A DNA stretch of 64,000 nucleotides from Flavobacteriales bacterium (GTDB lineage Bacteria; Bacteroidota; Bacteroidia; Flavobacteriales_G; Salibacteraceae): positions 124,001 through 188,000 of the forward strand of contig DNTB01000089.1 of assembly GCA_003499525.1 (NCBI GenBank), in the 5' to 3' direction. The notes beneath the pieces were generated by a model. The model saw only the letters and a program-made list of their open reading frames with translations, was not told the origin of the DNA and ran no database searches. This document shows, piece by piece, positions 9,377 to 17,713 of this stretch (positions within the stretch are counted from its first letter, which is position 1; each line of letters opens with the position of its first letter). The translations under genes and the position numbers were made by a program.

Positions 9377-10171
9377 ATGAGCGAACAAATAAAAGTTCCA
9401 ACCATGGCCGAACTCTTGGCCGAGGGAAAAGTACCAGAAGTCCTTTTCTGGGTTGGATGCGCAGGAAGTTTTGACGATAGAGCCAAGAAAATCACAAAGG
9501 CATTTGTCAGAATAATGAATAAGGCAGGAATTGAATTTGCGGTACTAGGAACAGAAGAGTCCTGCACAGGAGACCCGGCCAAGAGAGCAGGAAATGAGTT
9601 TCTTTTCCAAATGCAGGCCGCCATGAACATACAGGTTCTTAATGGCTATGAAATTAAGAAGATTGTTACTACTTGCCCTCATTGCTTTAATACGATTAAA
9701 AATGAGTATCCGGAATTAGGGGGGAATTATGAAGTTCTTCATCATACTGAACTTATCAATAGCCTCCTTGAAGAAGGAAGAATAACAGTCGAGTCCGGAA
9801 AATTTGAGGGTAGGTCAGTTACCTATCATGATGCTTGTTATTTGGGCAGATCTAACGGCATTTATGAGGTGCCAAGAAGCCTTTTAAAAGCACTGGATAT
9901 CGAGATCAAGGAAATGACCAATAACCGCCAAAGAGGTATGTGTTGTGGAGCGGGGGGCGCGCAAATGTTTAAAGAAGCAGAAAAAGGAAATGAGGAAGTC
10001 AATGTGGCCCGAACTCGAGAGGCACTTGCTCAAAAAACAGACTTTATCGCCACCGGTTGCCCTTTTTGCAATACCATGATGACGGATGGAGTGAAGTTCC
10101 ATGAAAAAGAGGGGACAGTAAAAGTCCTTGATCTTGCTGAAATGATAGCACAAGCAGCAGAACTAGAATGA
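9377..10171 (+). CDS. CCG-domain (HdrB-like) Fe-S protein
   Basis: A 264-residue soluble partner of the preceding membrane Fe-S protein; only 2 bases separate them. It has two cysteine-rich CCG modules. The first is VGCAG (Cys28), EESCTGDPAKRAG and TTCPHCFN. The second is HDACYLGRSN, MCCGAGGAQMF and TGCPFCNTM. In HdrB and GlpC these bind unusual Fe-S clusters at the active site. The first module reads SCTG where the canonical motif has CCG, so its cluster may be altered; the second is intact. The stop overlaps the next ATG by 4 bases, so all three genes look translationally coupled. Reaction unknown. Confidence 0.85.
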   Translation: MSEQIKVPTMAELLAEGKVPEVLFWVGCAGSFDDRAKKITKAFVRIMNKAGIEFAVLGTEESCTGDPAKRAGNEFLFQMQAAMNIQVLNGYEIKKIVTTCPHCFNTIKNEYPELGGNYEVLHHTELINSLLEEGRITVESGKFEGRSVTYHDACYLGRSNGIYEVPRSLLKALDIEIKEMTNNRQRGMCCGAGGAQMFKEAEKGNEEVNVARTREALAQKTDFIATGCPFCNTMMTDGVKFHEKEGTVKVLDLAEMIAQAAELE

Positions 10172-10653
10172 AAAATAGCAGACTCAATCGCAATTCCAGA
10201 ATCTGGATCTATACCGCTTCCAGAAAACTCAATACCGACGAGGTAAACTGGATTGAGAAAAAAGGGCTGGAGTTTACCGATAGCTGGCAAACTCATGGTA
10301 AACCTTTAGAAGCAACTATTGAGGTGGTCTACAATCGTTTTATTGTAGTAGCAGTAGACGATGAATGGGTTGGACCTAGCGGTTGCAGTATTGATTCCTC
10401 GATAGCTTTTATTAAAGAAATGGAATCAAGTCTGCAAATTGATTTATTAGATAAGCTCAACATAGCTTATCGTAATAGAAACGGCGCGATAGATGTGGTG
10501 AAATTACCTGAGTTTCAAACCTTGATCGATCAAGGAGAGATAAAAAGCGATACATTAGTCTTTAATAACCTGATTCAAAAGTTGAATCAACTTGATGATG
10601 AATGGGAAGTTGAACTCGACAATAGTTGGCATAAACAGTTATTACCTGCATGA
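10168..10653 (+). CDS. Conserved Bacteroidota protein often mislabelled 'ABC transporter ATPase'
   Basis: A 161-residue soluble protein starting four bases inside the CCG gene stop. Recognisable landmarks are SRIWIYTASRKLNTDEV, LEATIEVVYNRFIVVAVDD, GPSGCSIDSSIAFIKEM and the C-terminal DNSWHKQLL. These match a Bacteroidota family that databases often call ABC transporter ATPase, yet the sequence has no Walker A, Walker B or LSGGQ signature and cannot be an ATPase of that class. The tight coupling with the Fe-S pair suggests that it serves that complex, perhaps in assembly or regulation; that is inference from context only. Confidence 0.75.
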   Translation: MKNSRLNRNSRIWIYTASRKLNTDEVNWIEKKGLEFTDSWQTHGKPLEATIEVVYNRFIVVAVDDEWVGPSGCSIDSSIAFIKEMESSLQIDLLDKLNIAYRNRNGAIDVVKLPEFQTLIDQGEIKSDTLVFNNLIQKLNQLDDEWEVELDNSWHKQLLPA

Positions 10654-10892
10654 AAATAGTCTTCTCTTTTTTAGTTGTGAGCCTCATGATCATAGCTTCG
10701 TCCTGCTCTACTCGTGAGTACCCGGATTGCTATTCTATTATTCTTGAAGAACAGTATGAGGAAACAGCATGTCCTCAAACCTGTCCAGGAGTATGCGCAT
10801 GTAATGGGGTAACCTATTGTAATGAATGTCTTGCGGCTAAAGATGGGTTTACCATGTTGGATACGAAACCCTGTTCTCAATCCGATAAGTAG
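10650..10892 (+). CDS. Small Kazal-like lipoprotein
   Basis: An 80-residue lipoprotein. A signal peptide ends in the lipobox IASSC (Cys19 acylated). The mature part holds a short Cys-rich module: CPQTCPGVCACNGVTYCNEC followed by AAKDGF and a final KPC. The spacing of PGVCACNGVTYxNEC matches the Kazal inhibitor core (PVCGxDGxTYxNxC), here with Cys41, 45, 49, 51, 57, 60 and 75, one more than the canonical six. A role as an envelope serine-protease inhibitor is possible but unproven. It begins four bases inside the preceding gene and its 3' end overlaps the opposite-strand OstA-like gene by 16 bases. Confidence 0.75.
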   Translation: MKIVFSFLVVSLMIIASSCSTREYPDCYSIILEEQYEETACPQTCPGVCACNGVTYCNECLAAKDGFTMLDTKPCSQSDK

Positions 10893-12427
10893 GAATTGGG
10901 CAATTTTTGCCACATCTCAAACGGGAATATTTCTCGGATATCCCTGGGCCTTTCCGCTGATCTCCATTGGAAATAACGCAGATAGCGCATTTCTTCTGTC
11001 ACATCTTTGATAGGGTAAAAAGTACCCTCAGGTTTGTTATAAAACCTAATGTTATCAATGTTGTTGCTGTCGATGAATATGCTCATATTACTACACTGAA
11101 GATAGTTCATCCCCATCTTACGCTTTCCTTGGTTTTCATCTTCCTCATCTACAAAATATACTGTTTCACCATTTCTGTTCACATCTATTTTGTAAATCTC
11201 ATTGTCTTTGAACCATGCAATTAATCTCTTGCCTTTAATCTGATCGTAGCTTATGGAATCTTCTTTTGATATCACATAAGCATTCTGCTGAATAACCATA
11301 TCCCTGATTTCTCCATCTGCATTGGTTATGACTACGGTATCACCAGTAAGTTGTGAGGCTTCACTCCAAACCACCGGATCATTATACATGGTGATGGTAG
11401 AATCGACATCATTAAATACCATTGAATCTGCTTTACCTTGAAGGTCACTCTTGAAGAATCTGGCATTATGGAAAGCTTTAATGATTCGTTTTCCGCTCGA
11501 TTTATCTGTATTCGTAATCAATGTATCGGCGTGTAAATGAAGCGTATCATCGTTGAAAAATTTCCTGACATATAATCTTCCTGTGGCAAGAGAAGTACTG
11601 TCTTTTTCGTCGTATTCAGCGTAGTCGCTGAGCACATTGATTTTGTTGGTTGTATCTGCTATGGAAACAGAACCATATGCCCGTCCAATACTCTTCGCCT
11701 GATTATATCTAAGACTATCTGTTTTGAGAATTTGGCTTTTGCTCACTAATTCAACGTTTTGTACAAATTCCGATTTTCTTCTCTTCTTGTCATACCAACC
11801 TCGTTCACAGTAAATTGAGTTGGAGTCACTTGAAATGGTTGTCGGGCCCACAAAACGGGTTATGTCTTTCTCACTATTATATTGCATGGTGTCGCACACG
11901 ATGTTGTAATCAGGGGTATTCATAACAATAGAATCCTTAAAGTGGAACTCCTCCGTATTCATGAAGTAAGTTCCACGTTTACTGAACAAGGTGGAGTTAT
12001 CCGTTGAATTGGTAATAACGCCTCCTCCTACGTAGTATGCCAGGTCATTTTCCATATCAAAATCGAGATGCCCGGTGCTCAGGGTCTGATCTTCACTGCT
12101 GAGCAGTACGTTGCTTCTAATTCGTCCGAGACGAGTTTCACTGCTATAAAAGAGAGAATCACTTTTAATTTCGGTGCCTTTCTTATCGATGATTTTCACA
12201 TTGCCATAGGCCTCTAGTTCTTCCGCATTTGCTCCCAAGAGAGCACTATCGCAGAACATTAGAGTCTTTTTATGCTTAAACTTTACATTGCCGCGAAGTA
12301 CCCTTCTTTCCGAGGTATATTCACCCTCATCAGCGTTGAGTATTTTTATTTTGGTTTTTTCCTGACCGATTAATTCTATCGATAACAGGCTCAGGAAAAG
12401 GAAAGCAGCAACTGTTCCCTGGTACAT
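10877..12427 (-). CDS. OstA/LptA-like periplasmic protein
   Basis: A 516-residue exported protein with a signal peptide (TVAAFLFLSLLSIELIGQ), followed almost entirely by beta-jellyroll repeats of the OstA/LptA kind: RRVLRGNVKFKHKKTLMFCDSALL, ELEAYGNVKIIDKKGTEIKSDSLFY, and later FVGPTTISSDSNSIYCERGWYD, RAYGSVSIAD and FHNARFFKSD. The alternation of xGxVxI strands with SDSLxY turns is typical of the Bacteroidota OstA-like family thought to form part of the LPS bridge across the periplasm. It is longer than E. coli LptA (185 residues), consistent with several modules. It is last in the glyA-to-ostA minus-strand run. Confidence 0.82.
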   Translation of the reverse strand: MYQGTVAAFLFLSLLSIELIGQEKTKIKILNADEGEYTSERRVLRGNVKFKHKKTLMFCDSALLGANAEELEAYGNVKIIDKKGTEIKSDSLFYSSETRLGRIRSNVLLSSEDQTLSTGHLDFDMENDLAYYVGGGVITNSTDNSTLFSKRGTYFMNTEEFHFKDSIVMNTPDYNIVCDTMQYNSEKDITRFVGPTTISSDSNSIYCERGWYDKKRRKSEFVQNVELVSKSQILKTDSLRYNQAKSIGRAYGSVSIADTTNKINVLSDYAEYDEKDSTSLATGRLYVRKFFNDDTLHLHADTLITNTDKSSGKRIIKAFHNARFFKSDLQGKADSMVFNDVDSTITMYNDPVVWSEASQLTGDTVVITNADGEIRDMVIQQNAYVISKEDSISYDQIKGKRLIAWFKDNEIYKIDVNRNGETVYFVDEEDENQGKRKMGMNYLQCSNMSIFIDSNNIDNIRFYNKPEGTFYPIKDVTEEMRYLRYFQWRSAERPRDIREIFPFEMWQKLPNSYLSD

Positions 12428-12432
12428 TGGAA

Positions 12433-13719
12433 TTAATTCAATATGGCTTCATCGCGCACCAGGGTATCCTTGCGGTCAGGCCCAGTAGAAATCATTGTAA
12501 TTGGTACACCCAGTTCTTTCTCCAGAAATGAAACGTAAATTTTGAAGGACTCAGGAAAGTCTTCATAAGATTTTAATGTTCTGAGGTCTTCACCCCAACC
12601 TTTGAATTTTTTGAAGATGGGCTCTGCCCCAAAGTTTTGGATATCATATGGAAAGAAATCAATGACCTCACCACGGTATTTATAATGTGTACAAACCTGG
12701 ATTTCCTTGAAGCCGCTAAGTACATCAGCTTTGGTCATTATAAGATGTGTAACTCCATTCAACATCACAGCATATTTCAGAGCAGGAATATCTAACCATC
12801 CACATCTTCTTGGACGGCCTGTTGTGGCTCCAAATTCGTTTCCTATTTTGGCAATTTCCTTGCCAGTATCGTTGAAGAGTTCGGTAGGGAAGGGGCCGCT
12901 TCCTACCCGGGTACAGTAGGCTTTAAATATTCCAAAAACATCACCAATTTTAGAAGGAGGAACTCCGAGACCTGTGCATGACCCGGCACAGATGGTATTA
13001 CTTGAAGTGACATATGGATAGGAGCCAAAATCGATATCCAACATTGAACCCTGTGCACCTTCGGCCAAAACCCGTTGACCTGCATTCAGAGAGTTGTTTA
13101 TATAGTGCTCACTATCAATGAGTTGGATCGTTTTAATAAAATCGATTCCATTGAACCATTCTTTTTCCATTTTTGGCAACTCACTGGTATCGAATTCCAT
13201 TTTCTTGAGCATTTCATAGTGCTTATTTCGTAACTGCTCGTAAAGCGTTTTAAAGTTGTCATTCTCAGTATCACCAATGCGAAGTCCATTCCGGCCGGTC
13301 TTGTCCATGTAGGTAGGACCGATACCTTTCAAGGTCGAACCAATTTTTTTTGTGCCTTTGGCCTGTTCTGAAGCAGCATCAAGCATGCGGTGGGTAGGCA
13401 AGATGAGGTGTGCCTTTCTTGAAAGTTTAAGTGCTGCATGTACATCAACTTGATGGACCTGGAGTGCATCAATTTCTTTCTTAAAAATAATCGGATCGAT
13501 AACCACCCCATTTCCTACAACGTTTTGCTTGTTAGACCTGAAAATGCCTGATGGAATGGTATGGAGCACGTGCTTAATACCTTCGAATTCGAGAGTATGT
13601 CCCGCATTTGGCCCTCCCTGAAAACGAGCTATAATGTCGTATTTGGGAGTTAGAACGTCAACAACTTTTCCTTTGCCTTCATCTCCCCATTGAAGGCCTA
13701 ATAATACATCCGCTTTCAT
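12433..13719 (-). CDS. purA: Adenylosuccinate synthase
   Basis: A 428-residue cytosolic enzyme of AMP synthesis that joins IMP and aspartate using GTP. The family signature is at the N-terminus (LLGLQWGDEGKGKVVDVL, with the catalytic Asp of GDEGKGK), followed by GGPNAGHTLEF with the catalytic His, GIGPTYMDKTGRNGLR, a QGSMLDIDFGSYPYVTSSN loop, TTGRPRRCGWLD and a C-terminal STGPDRKDTL guanine-binding segment. Length is normal. It lies 10 bases downstream of the Fur-family gene and 5 bases upstream of the OstA-like gene, so the three are probably co-transcribed. guaB, the other branch from IMP, lies 10 kb away. Confidence 0.97.
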   Translation of the reverse strand: MKADVLLGLQWGDEGKGKVVDVLTPKYDIIARFQGGPNAGHTLEFEGIKHVLHTIPSGIFRSNKQNVVGNGVVIDPIIFKKEIDALQVHQVDVHAALKLSRKAHLILPTHRMLDAASEQAKGTKKIGSTLKGIGPTYMDKTGRNGLRIGDTENDNFKTLYEQLRNKHYEMLKKMEFDTSELPKMEKEWFNGIDFIKTIQLIDSEHYINNSLNAGQRVLAEGAQGSMLDIDFGSYPYVTSSNTICAGSCTGLGVPPSKIGDVFGIFKAYCTRVGSGPFPTELFNDTGKEIAKIGNEFGATTGRPRRCGWLDIPALKYAVMLNGVTHLIMTKADVLSGFKEIQVCTHYKYRGEVIDFFPYDIQNFGAEPIFKKFKGWGEDLRTLKSYEDFPESFKIYVSFLEKELGVPITMISTGPDRKDTLVRDEAILN

Positions 13720-13729
13720 GCGCTAAATG

Positions 13730-14191
13730 CTAGTTTGAGTTTTCTGAGTTTTCCTTATTCGGAAAACGCACGAAGATATTCAATGAATGGTGCAGGACAT
13801 CCACACCAAAGTGTTCTTTAATAGTATTTTTTATGAGTTGGATCCTGGGGTCGCAAAACTCCACAATTTTTCCGGTATCGACATCAATGATATGATCGTG
13901 CTGCTTGTTACCATAGCTGGCTTCGAATTGAGACATGTTTTTCCCGAATTGATGCCTCCGAATGAGATTACAGTCAAGGAGAAGCTCAATGGTATTGTAT
14001 AGCGTTGCCCGGCTAACACGATATTTTTTGTCTTTCATTTTGGTGTAAAGCTCATCCACATCAAAATGGTCCGGGTTTGAATAGATTTCCTCAAGAATAG
14101 CAAAACGTTCGGGTGTTTTCCTATGGGAATGCTTCTCAAGATACGAAGAGAAAATCTGCTTAACGTTAGACTGAATGTCTTTTTCTTCCAA
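13730..14191 (-). CDS. Fur-family transcriptional regulator lacking the Cys4 zinc site
   Basis: A Fur/PerR-superfamily repressor of about 153 residues. The winged-helix part is clear (HRKTPERFAILEEIY, FDVDELYTKMKDK, RVSRATLYNTIELLLDCNLI). The dimerisation and metal part has KQHDHIID and EFCDPRI. The CxxC pairs that hold structural zinc in classical Fur are missing (the first is replaced by DVDTG). No ATG is available upstream of the DNA-binding domain. A TTG at 14212 sits inside an exact -7 box, so the TTG at 14191 (LEEKDIQS...) is preferred. It leads the purA-ostA segment. Target metal or signal unknown. Confidence 0.82.
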   Translation of the reverse strand: MEEKDIQSNVKQIFSSYLEKHSHRKTPERFAILEEIYSNPDHFDVDELYTKMKDKKYRVSRATLYNTIELLLDCNLIRRHQFGKNMSQFEASYGNKQHDHIIDVDTGKIVEFCDPRIQLIKNTIKEHFGVDVLHHSLNIFVRFPNKENSENSN

Positions 14192-14209
14192 TTTACAGCT
14201 TCTTTCGAC

Positions 14210-14217
14210 CAAATTTA
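14210..14217 (-). promoter_or_regulatory. Candidate -7 box for the Fur-family gene
   Basis: Minus strand TAAATTTG, an exact TAnnTTTG match 18 bases before the TTG at 14191. Its position argues against the alternative TTG start at 14212. Confidence 0.45.
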
Positions 14218-14236
14218 GGGATTCCGAAAAAATGAG

Positions 14237-16435
14237 CTATTCAAGACGGTGAACCTTTGATACGCCTTTGATGGCCCGTAGTTTGTCCTTTAAAGACATT
14301 AGGTGTTTAGTATCATTCACATAGACCGTTATTTCACCATCAAATGTTCCATCTGATGACTTGATGTTTATGGTTCGGATATTTACATGCATATCATCTG
14401 AAATTACAGTGGTCATTTCCTTTACGATTCCCCTGCGATCTATACCACTCAGTTTAATTCCAGCCAGGAATGATATGGTTTCGGAACTGTCCCATTTGGC
14501 TTTAACCACTTTGTAACTGTAGTTTGAGAGCAACGGAATAGTATTCTCGCAATTGATTCGATGAATTTCCATCTCATTGTTTCGATTCAGAAATCCAATC
14601 ACATCATCTCCGGGAATAGGATGGCAGCAGGTTGCAAGTGCATAATCTACCTTAGGCGAGCGACCCACAACGAGTGCTTTTTTGTTTCCTCGCATGGTTT
14701 CCACCATTTGCTCTACAGATAACTTCATCTTCTTTCTGGGCCTGTATAATATCTTACCCCTTTCCACTTTAAGTCTCGAAAGGTTGCTTAGTGAGATTGA
14801 GTCCATTCCTATTTTGTAGAACAAATCATGAGTGCTCATTACTCTGTAGTACTGGATGAGTTTCGTGTAGTTCTCATCATTTCGGATGATACCGTATTTT
14901 CTTAAAGCCTTGTTTAGCTTTTGCTTACCCTTTCGCTCAATGCTTTTGCGCTCATCCCTCAAGTGCGACTTAATGGCAGATTTTGCTTTTGCGGTAACCA
15001 CAAAATTTAACCACTGAGAATTGGGTTGTTGAACTTTTGAGGTTACTATTTCAACCTGATCACCACTCTTCAGCACATGACTCAAAGGAACAAGCTTTTG
15101 ACTGACTTTTCCACCCACACATCTTGAGCCTAATTCGGTATGAATTTCATAGGCAAAGTCTAAAACAGTAGACTTATGTGGCATCGCTTTAATTTCTCCT
15201 TTTGGAGTAAAAACGAAAATCTCCTTTGCGAAAAGGTTGAGTTTAAAATCATCGATAAACTCTACAGGGTTCTGCACTGCACTTTCTAAAACTTCTCGAA
15301 CCCGATTAATCCAATTGTCCAGGGCATCACTCGATTTTTCTTTATATCTCCAATGGGCCGCCAGTCCGCGCTCTGCTACGGCATCCATGCGGTTACTTCG
15401 AATTTGTACCTCCACCCATTTTCCAGTACGGCTCATTACGGTCGTATGTAATGATTCATAGCCATTTGCTTTAGGAGTGGAAATCCAATCTCTTAGTCTA
15501 TCCGGATTGGGGGTGTAGTAGTCGGTGACGATAGAATATACTTTCCAACAGTCTGCCTTTTCATTGATCTCTTCGGTATCAATAATGACCCGAATGGCAA
15601 AAACATCGTAAACTTCTTCAAAGGGTATGCCCTTGGTTCTCATTTTATTCCAAATGGAATAAACCGATTTGAGCCTTCCGTATATTTCATAGCTCATTCC
15701 GGATTCATCCAGGGAATTCCGAAGAGGTTCTGTAAAGCGATTAATGAACCGCGTTCGAACCGCCTTTGTTTGCTTAAGTTTCGCAACGATTTCATTGTAA
15801 ACTTTCGGTGCTTTGTATTTGAGAGCGAGATCTTCCAACTCCGATTTAAGGGCATATAGACCCAATCGATGAGCCAATGGAGCATAGATGTAAAGCGTTT
15901 CTGATGCAATTTTTAATTGCTTGTCCTTGGGCATGGACTCCAGCGTGCGCATATTGTGCAATCGGTCCGCCAGTTTAATGAGAATAACCCGAACATCATC
16001 GGCCAATGTGAGGATGACCTTTCGAAAATTAGCAGCCTGTATAGATCCTTCCTGTTCAAAAATGTGTTCGATTTTAGTGAGACCATCTATTATGCCGGCG
16101 ATTACGCTCCCGAATAGAGAATCGATGTCTTTGATGGTCAAATCGGTATCTTCTACGACATCGTGAAGAATTGCAGACGCTACAGAAATACTTCCCAAGC
16201 CTATTTCCTCAGTAACAATTCTGGCAACTTCTAATGGATGAAAGATATATGGCTCCCCGGATTTTCGACGCACCCCTTTGTGAGCTTCCAACGCGATATC
16301 GAAAGCCTTTCTGATGGTTCTTACTTCATCCTCGTTATAATCGAACCTCGAATTCCGAAGTAAGTTCCTGTATTTACGGAGTACCTGTTTCCGTTCTTTT
16401 TCCTCGTCTATGTTTTCTCTTACAACTTGCAGCAT
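14237..16435 (-). CDS. spoT: Bifunctional (p)ppGpp synthetase/hydrolase (RelA/SpoT family)
   Basis: A 732-residue long Rel protein that makes and degrades the stringent-response alarmone. Domain order is complete. The HD hydrolase has His66 in FHPLEVARI and the HD pair in ILHDVVEDT (91-92), so hydrolysis should work. The synthetase follows (YGRLKSVYSIWNKM, GYESLHTTV, VEVQIRSNRMDAVAERG). Next come TGS (FVFTPKGEIKAMPHKSTVLDFAYEIH), a helical/zinc-finger-like region with YALATCCHPIPGDDVIGF, and a C-terminal ACT domain (GIDRRGIVKEMTTV). Length is typical. Six bases separate it from the fahA stop upstream, so it is part of the glyA-fahA-spoT run. Confidence 0.95.
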   Translation of the reverse strand: MLQVVRENIDEEKERKQVLRKYRNLLRNSRFDYNEDEVRTIRKAFDIALEAHKGVRRKSGEPYIFHPLEVARIVTEEIGLGSISVASAILHDVVEDTDLTIKDIDSLFGSVIAGIIDGLTKIEHIFEQEGSIQAANFRKVILTLADDVRVILIKLADRLHNMRTLESMPKDKQLKIASETLYIYAPLAHRLGLYALKSELEDLALKYKAPKVYNEIVAKLKQTKAVRTRFINRFTEPLRNSLDESGMSYEIYGRLKSVYSIWNKMRTKGIPFEEVYDVFAIRVIIDTEEINEKADCWKVYSIVTDYYTPNPDRLRDWISTPKANGYESLHTTVMSRTGKWVEVQIRSNRMDAVAERGLAAHWRYKEKSSDALDNWINRVREVLESAVQNPVEFIDDFKLNLFAKEIFVFTPKGEIKAMPHKSTVLDFAYEIHTELGSRCVGGKVSQKLVPLSHVLKSGDQVEIVTSKVQQPNSQWLNFVVTAKAKSAIKSHLRDERKSIERKGKQKLNKALRKYGIIRNDENYTKLIQYYRVMSTHDLFYKIGMDSISLSNLSRLKVERGKILYRPRKKMKLSVEQMVETMRGNKKALVVGRSPKVDYALATCCHPIPGDDVIGFLNRNNEMEIHRINCENTIPLLSNYSYKVVKAKWDSSETISFLAGIKLSGIDRRGIVKEMTTVISDDMHVNIRTINIKSSDGTFDGEITVYVNDTKHLMSLKDKLRAIKGVSKVHRLE

Positions 16436-16441
16436 TCAGAT

Positions 16442-17713
16442 TTACTCTTTAGCCGGCAACACTTTATTAGTTACTTCTCCAAAGCCTATTCTCACCTCAC
16501 CATTGTCGCAATAACCGGTCATAGTTACCGTATCGCCATCAGCAATGAATTTGCGTTCTGTGCTGTCATTCAGTTTTATTGGTTTTGATCCCCGCCATGT
16601 TAGCTCCAACATTGAACCATATGATGAGGGTTCCGGCCCGCTTATGGTTCCGGAAGCCATCATATCTCCTGCTCTTACATTGCATCCGTTTACTGTATGG
16701 TGCGCCAATTGCTGAGCCATATTCCAGTACATATATTTAAAGTTTGATCTGGATACGGTATTTGGCTCTCCCTTATCAGGAGTAATGCACACTTCAAGAT
16801 GGATATCTACGTTTTTGGCACCCTGATATTTGAGATAGTCTAAAACCTCTGGGTCTTGTTTTGGACCTTTAGTTTTATAGGGTTCCAGAGCATCCAAAGT
16901 GACAATCCAAGGCGAAATTGAGGAGGCAAAGTTCTTGGCGAGAAACGGGCCTAGTGGAACGTATTCCCATTTTTGAATATCCCTGGCCGACCAATCGTTA
17001 AAAAGGCACATTCCAAAGATGAAGTCTTCAGCATCCTGGGTGGAAATACTATCTCCTAACGGTCTTCCATCGTATGTTATAAAGGCCATTTCAAGTTCAA
17101 AATCCAGTAAGCGTGTAGGGCCGAATACTGGCGGCTTTTGCTCATCAATTCGTTGTTGACCTTTAGGTCTGATTATTGGTTGTCCCGAAAGGATTATTGA
17201 TGAGGATCTTCCGTGATATCCTACTGGAATATGAAGCCAATTAGGGAGCAGCGCATTCTTTGGGTCTCTGAACATCATTCCCACGTTGGTAGCGTGTTCG
17301 CGGCTGGAGTAAAAATCTGTGTAGTCGCCGATGCAAAGTGGAAAAAGCATTGATACATCGGCCGCTTTTTTAAGTACCCTTAATGAGTGTTCATCTCGAT
17401 CACGCAACAGGTCATTATTTATCTGAAAGATGCTGCTGATGGCCGTTCTTAAGTCTCTGGTGCCTTGCTTACCATAAGTAAGTAATGGATTCAATGAATC
17501 AGCACTAAATACATCATCATCAAAAGTTAAATCCTTTAGATAGCCAAGTTTTTGGAGTTCATGAAGATCAATAATGGTATCACCAATTCTAGTTGCAACA
17601 ACCGATTCCTTGTCTCGATGGCTGATTACGCCAAGTGGAATATTCTGAATGGGGAAGTCGCTGTTTTCGGGAACTTCAACCCATGACTTTAGCTTGGGAT
17701 TGTTCGGGTTCAT
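16442..17713 (-). CDS. fahA: Fumarylacetoacetase
   Basis: A 423-residue hydrolase of the last step of tyrosine catabolism, splitting fumarylacetoacetate into fumarate and acetoacetate. It has the small N-terminal SH3-like domain (NIPLGVISHRDKESVVATRIGDTIIDL) and the mixed beta-roll catalytic domain with the metal and substrate motifs DYTDFYSSREHATNVG, HIPVGYHGRSSS, DFELEMAFI, GMCLFNDWSARDIQKWE and GTISGPEPSS. The length matches the eukaryote-type enzyme. It abuts glyA (ATG directly after the glyA stop). No other tyrosine-pathway genes are in the window. Confidence 0.95.
   Translation of the reverse strand: MNPNNPKLKSWVEVPENSDFPIQNIPLGVISHRDKESVVATRIGDTIIDLHELQKLGYLKDLTFDDDVFSADSLNPLLTYGKQGTRDLRTAISSIFQINNDLLRDRDEHSLRVLKKAADVSMLFPLCIGDYTDFYSSREHATNVGMMFRDPKNALLPNWLHIPVGYHGRSSSIILSGQPIIRPKGQQRIDEQKPPVFGPTRLLDFELEMAFITYDGRPLGDSISTQDAEDFIFGMCLFNDWSARDIQKWEYVPLGPFLAKNFASSISPWIVTLDALEPYKTKGPKQDPEVLDYLKYQGAKNVDIHLEVCITPDKGEPNTVSRSNFKYMYWNMAQQLAHHTVNGCNVRAGDMMASGTISGPEPSSYGSMLELTWRGSKPIKLNDSTERKFIADGDTVTMTGYCDNGEVRIGFGEVTNKVLPAKE

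Noticed and set aside
9304..10296. Several minus-strand open frames of 88-108 codons
   Set aside because: Shadows of the CCG-domain and 161-residue protein genes; no recognisable domain.
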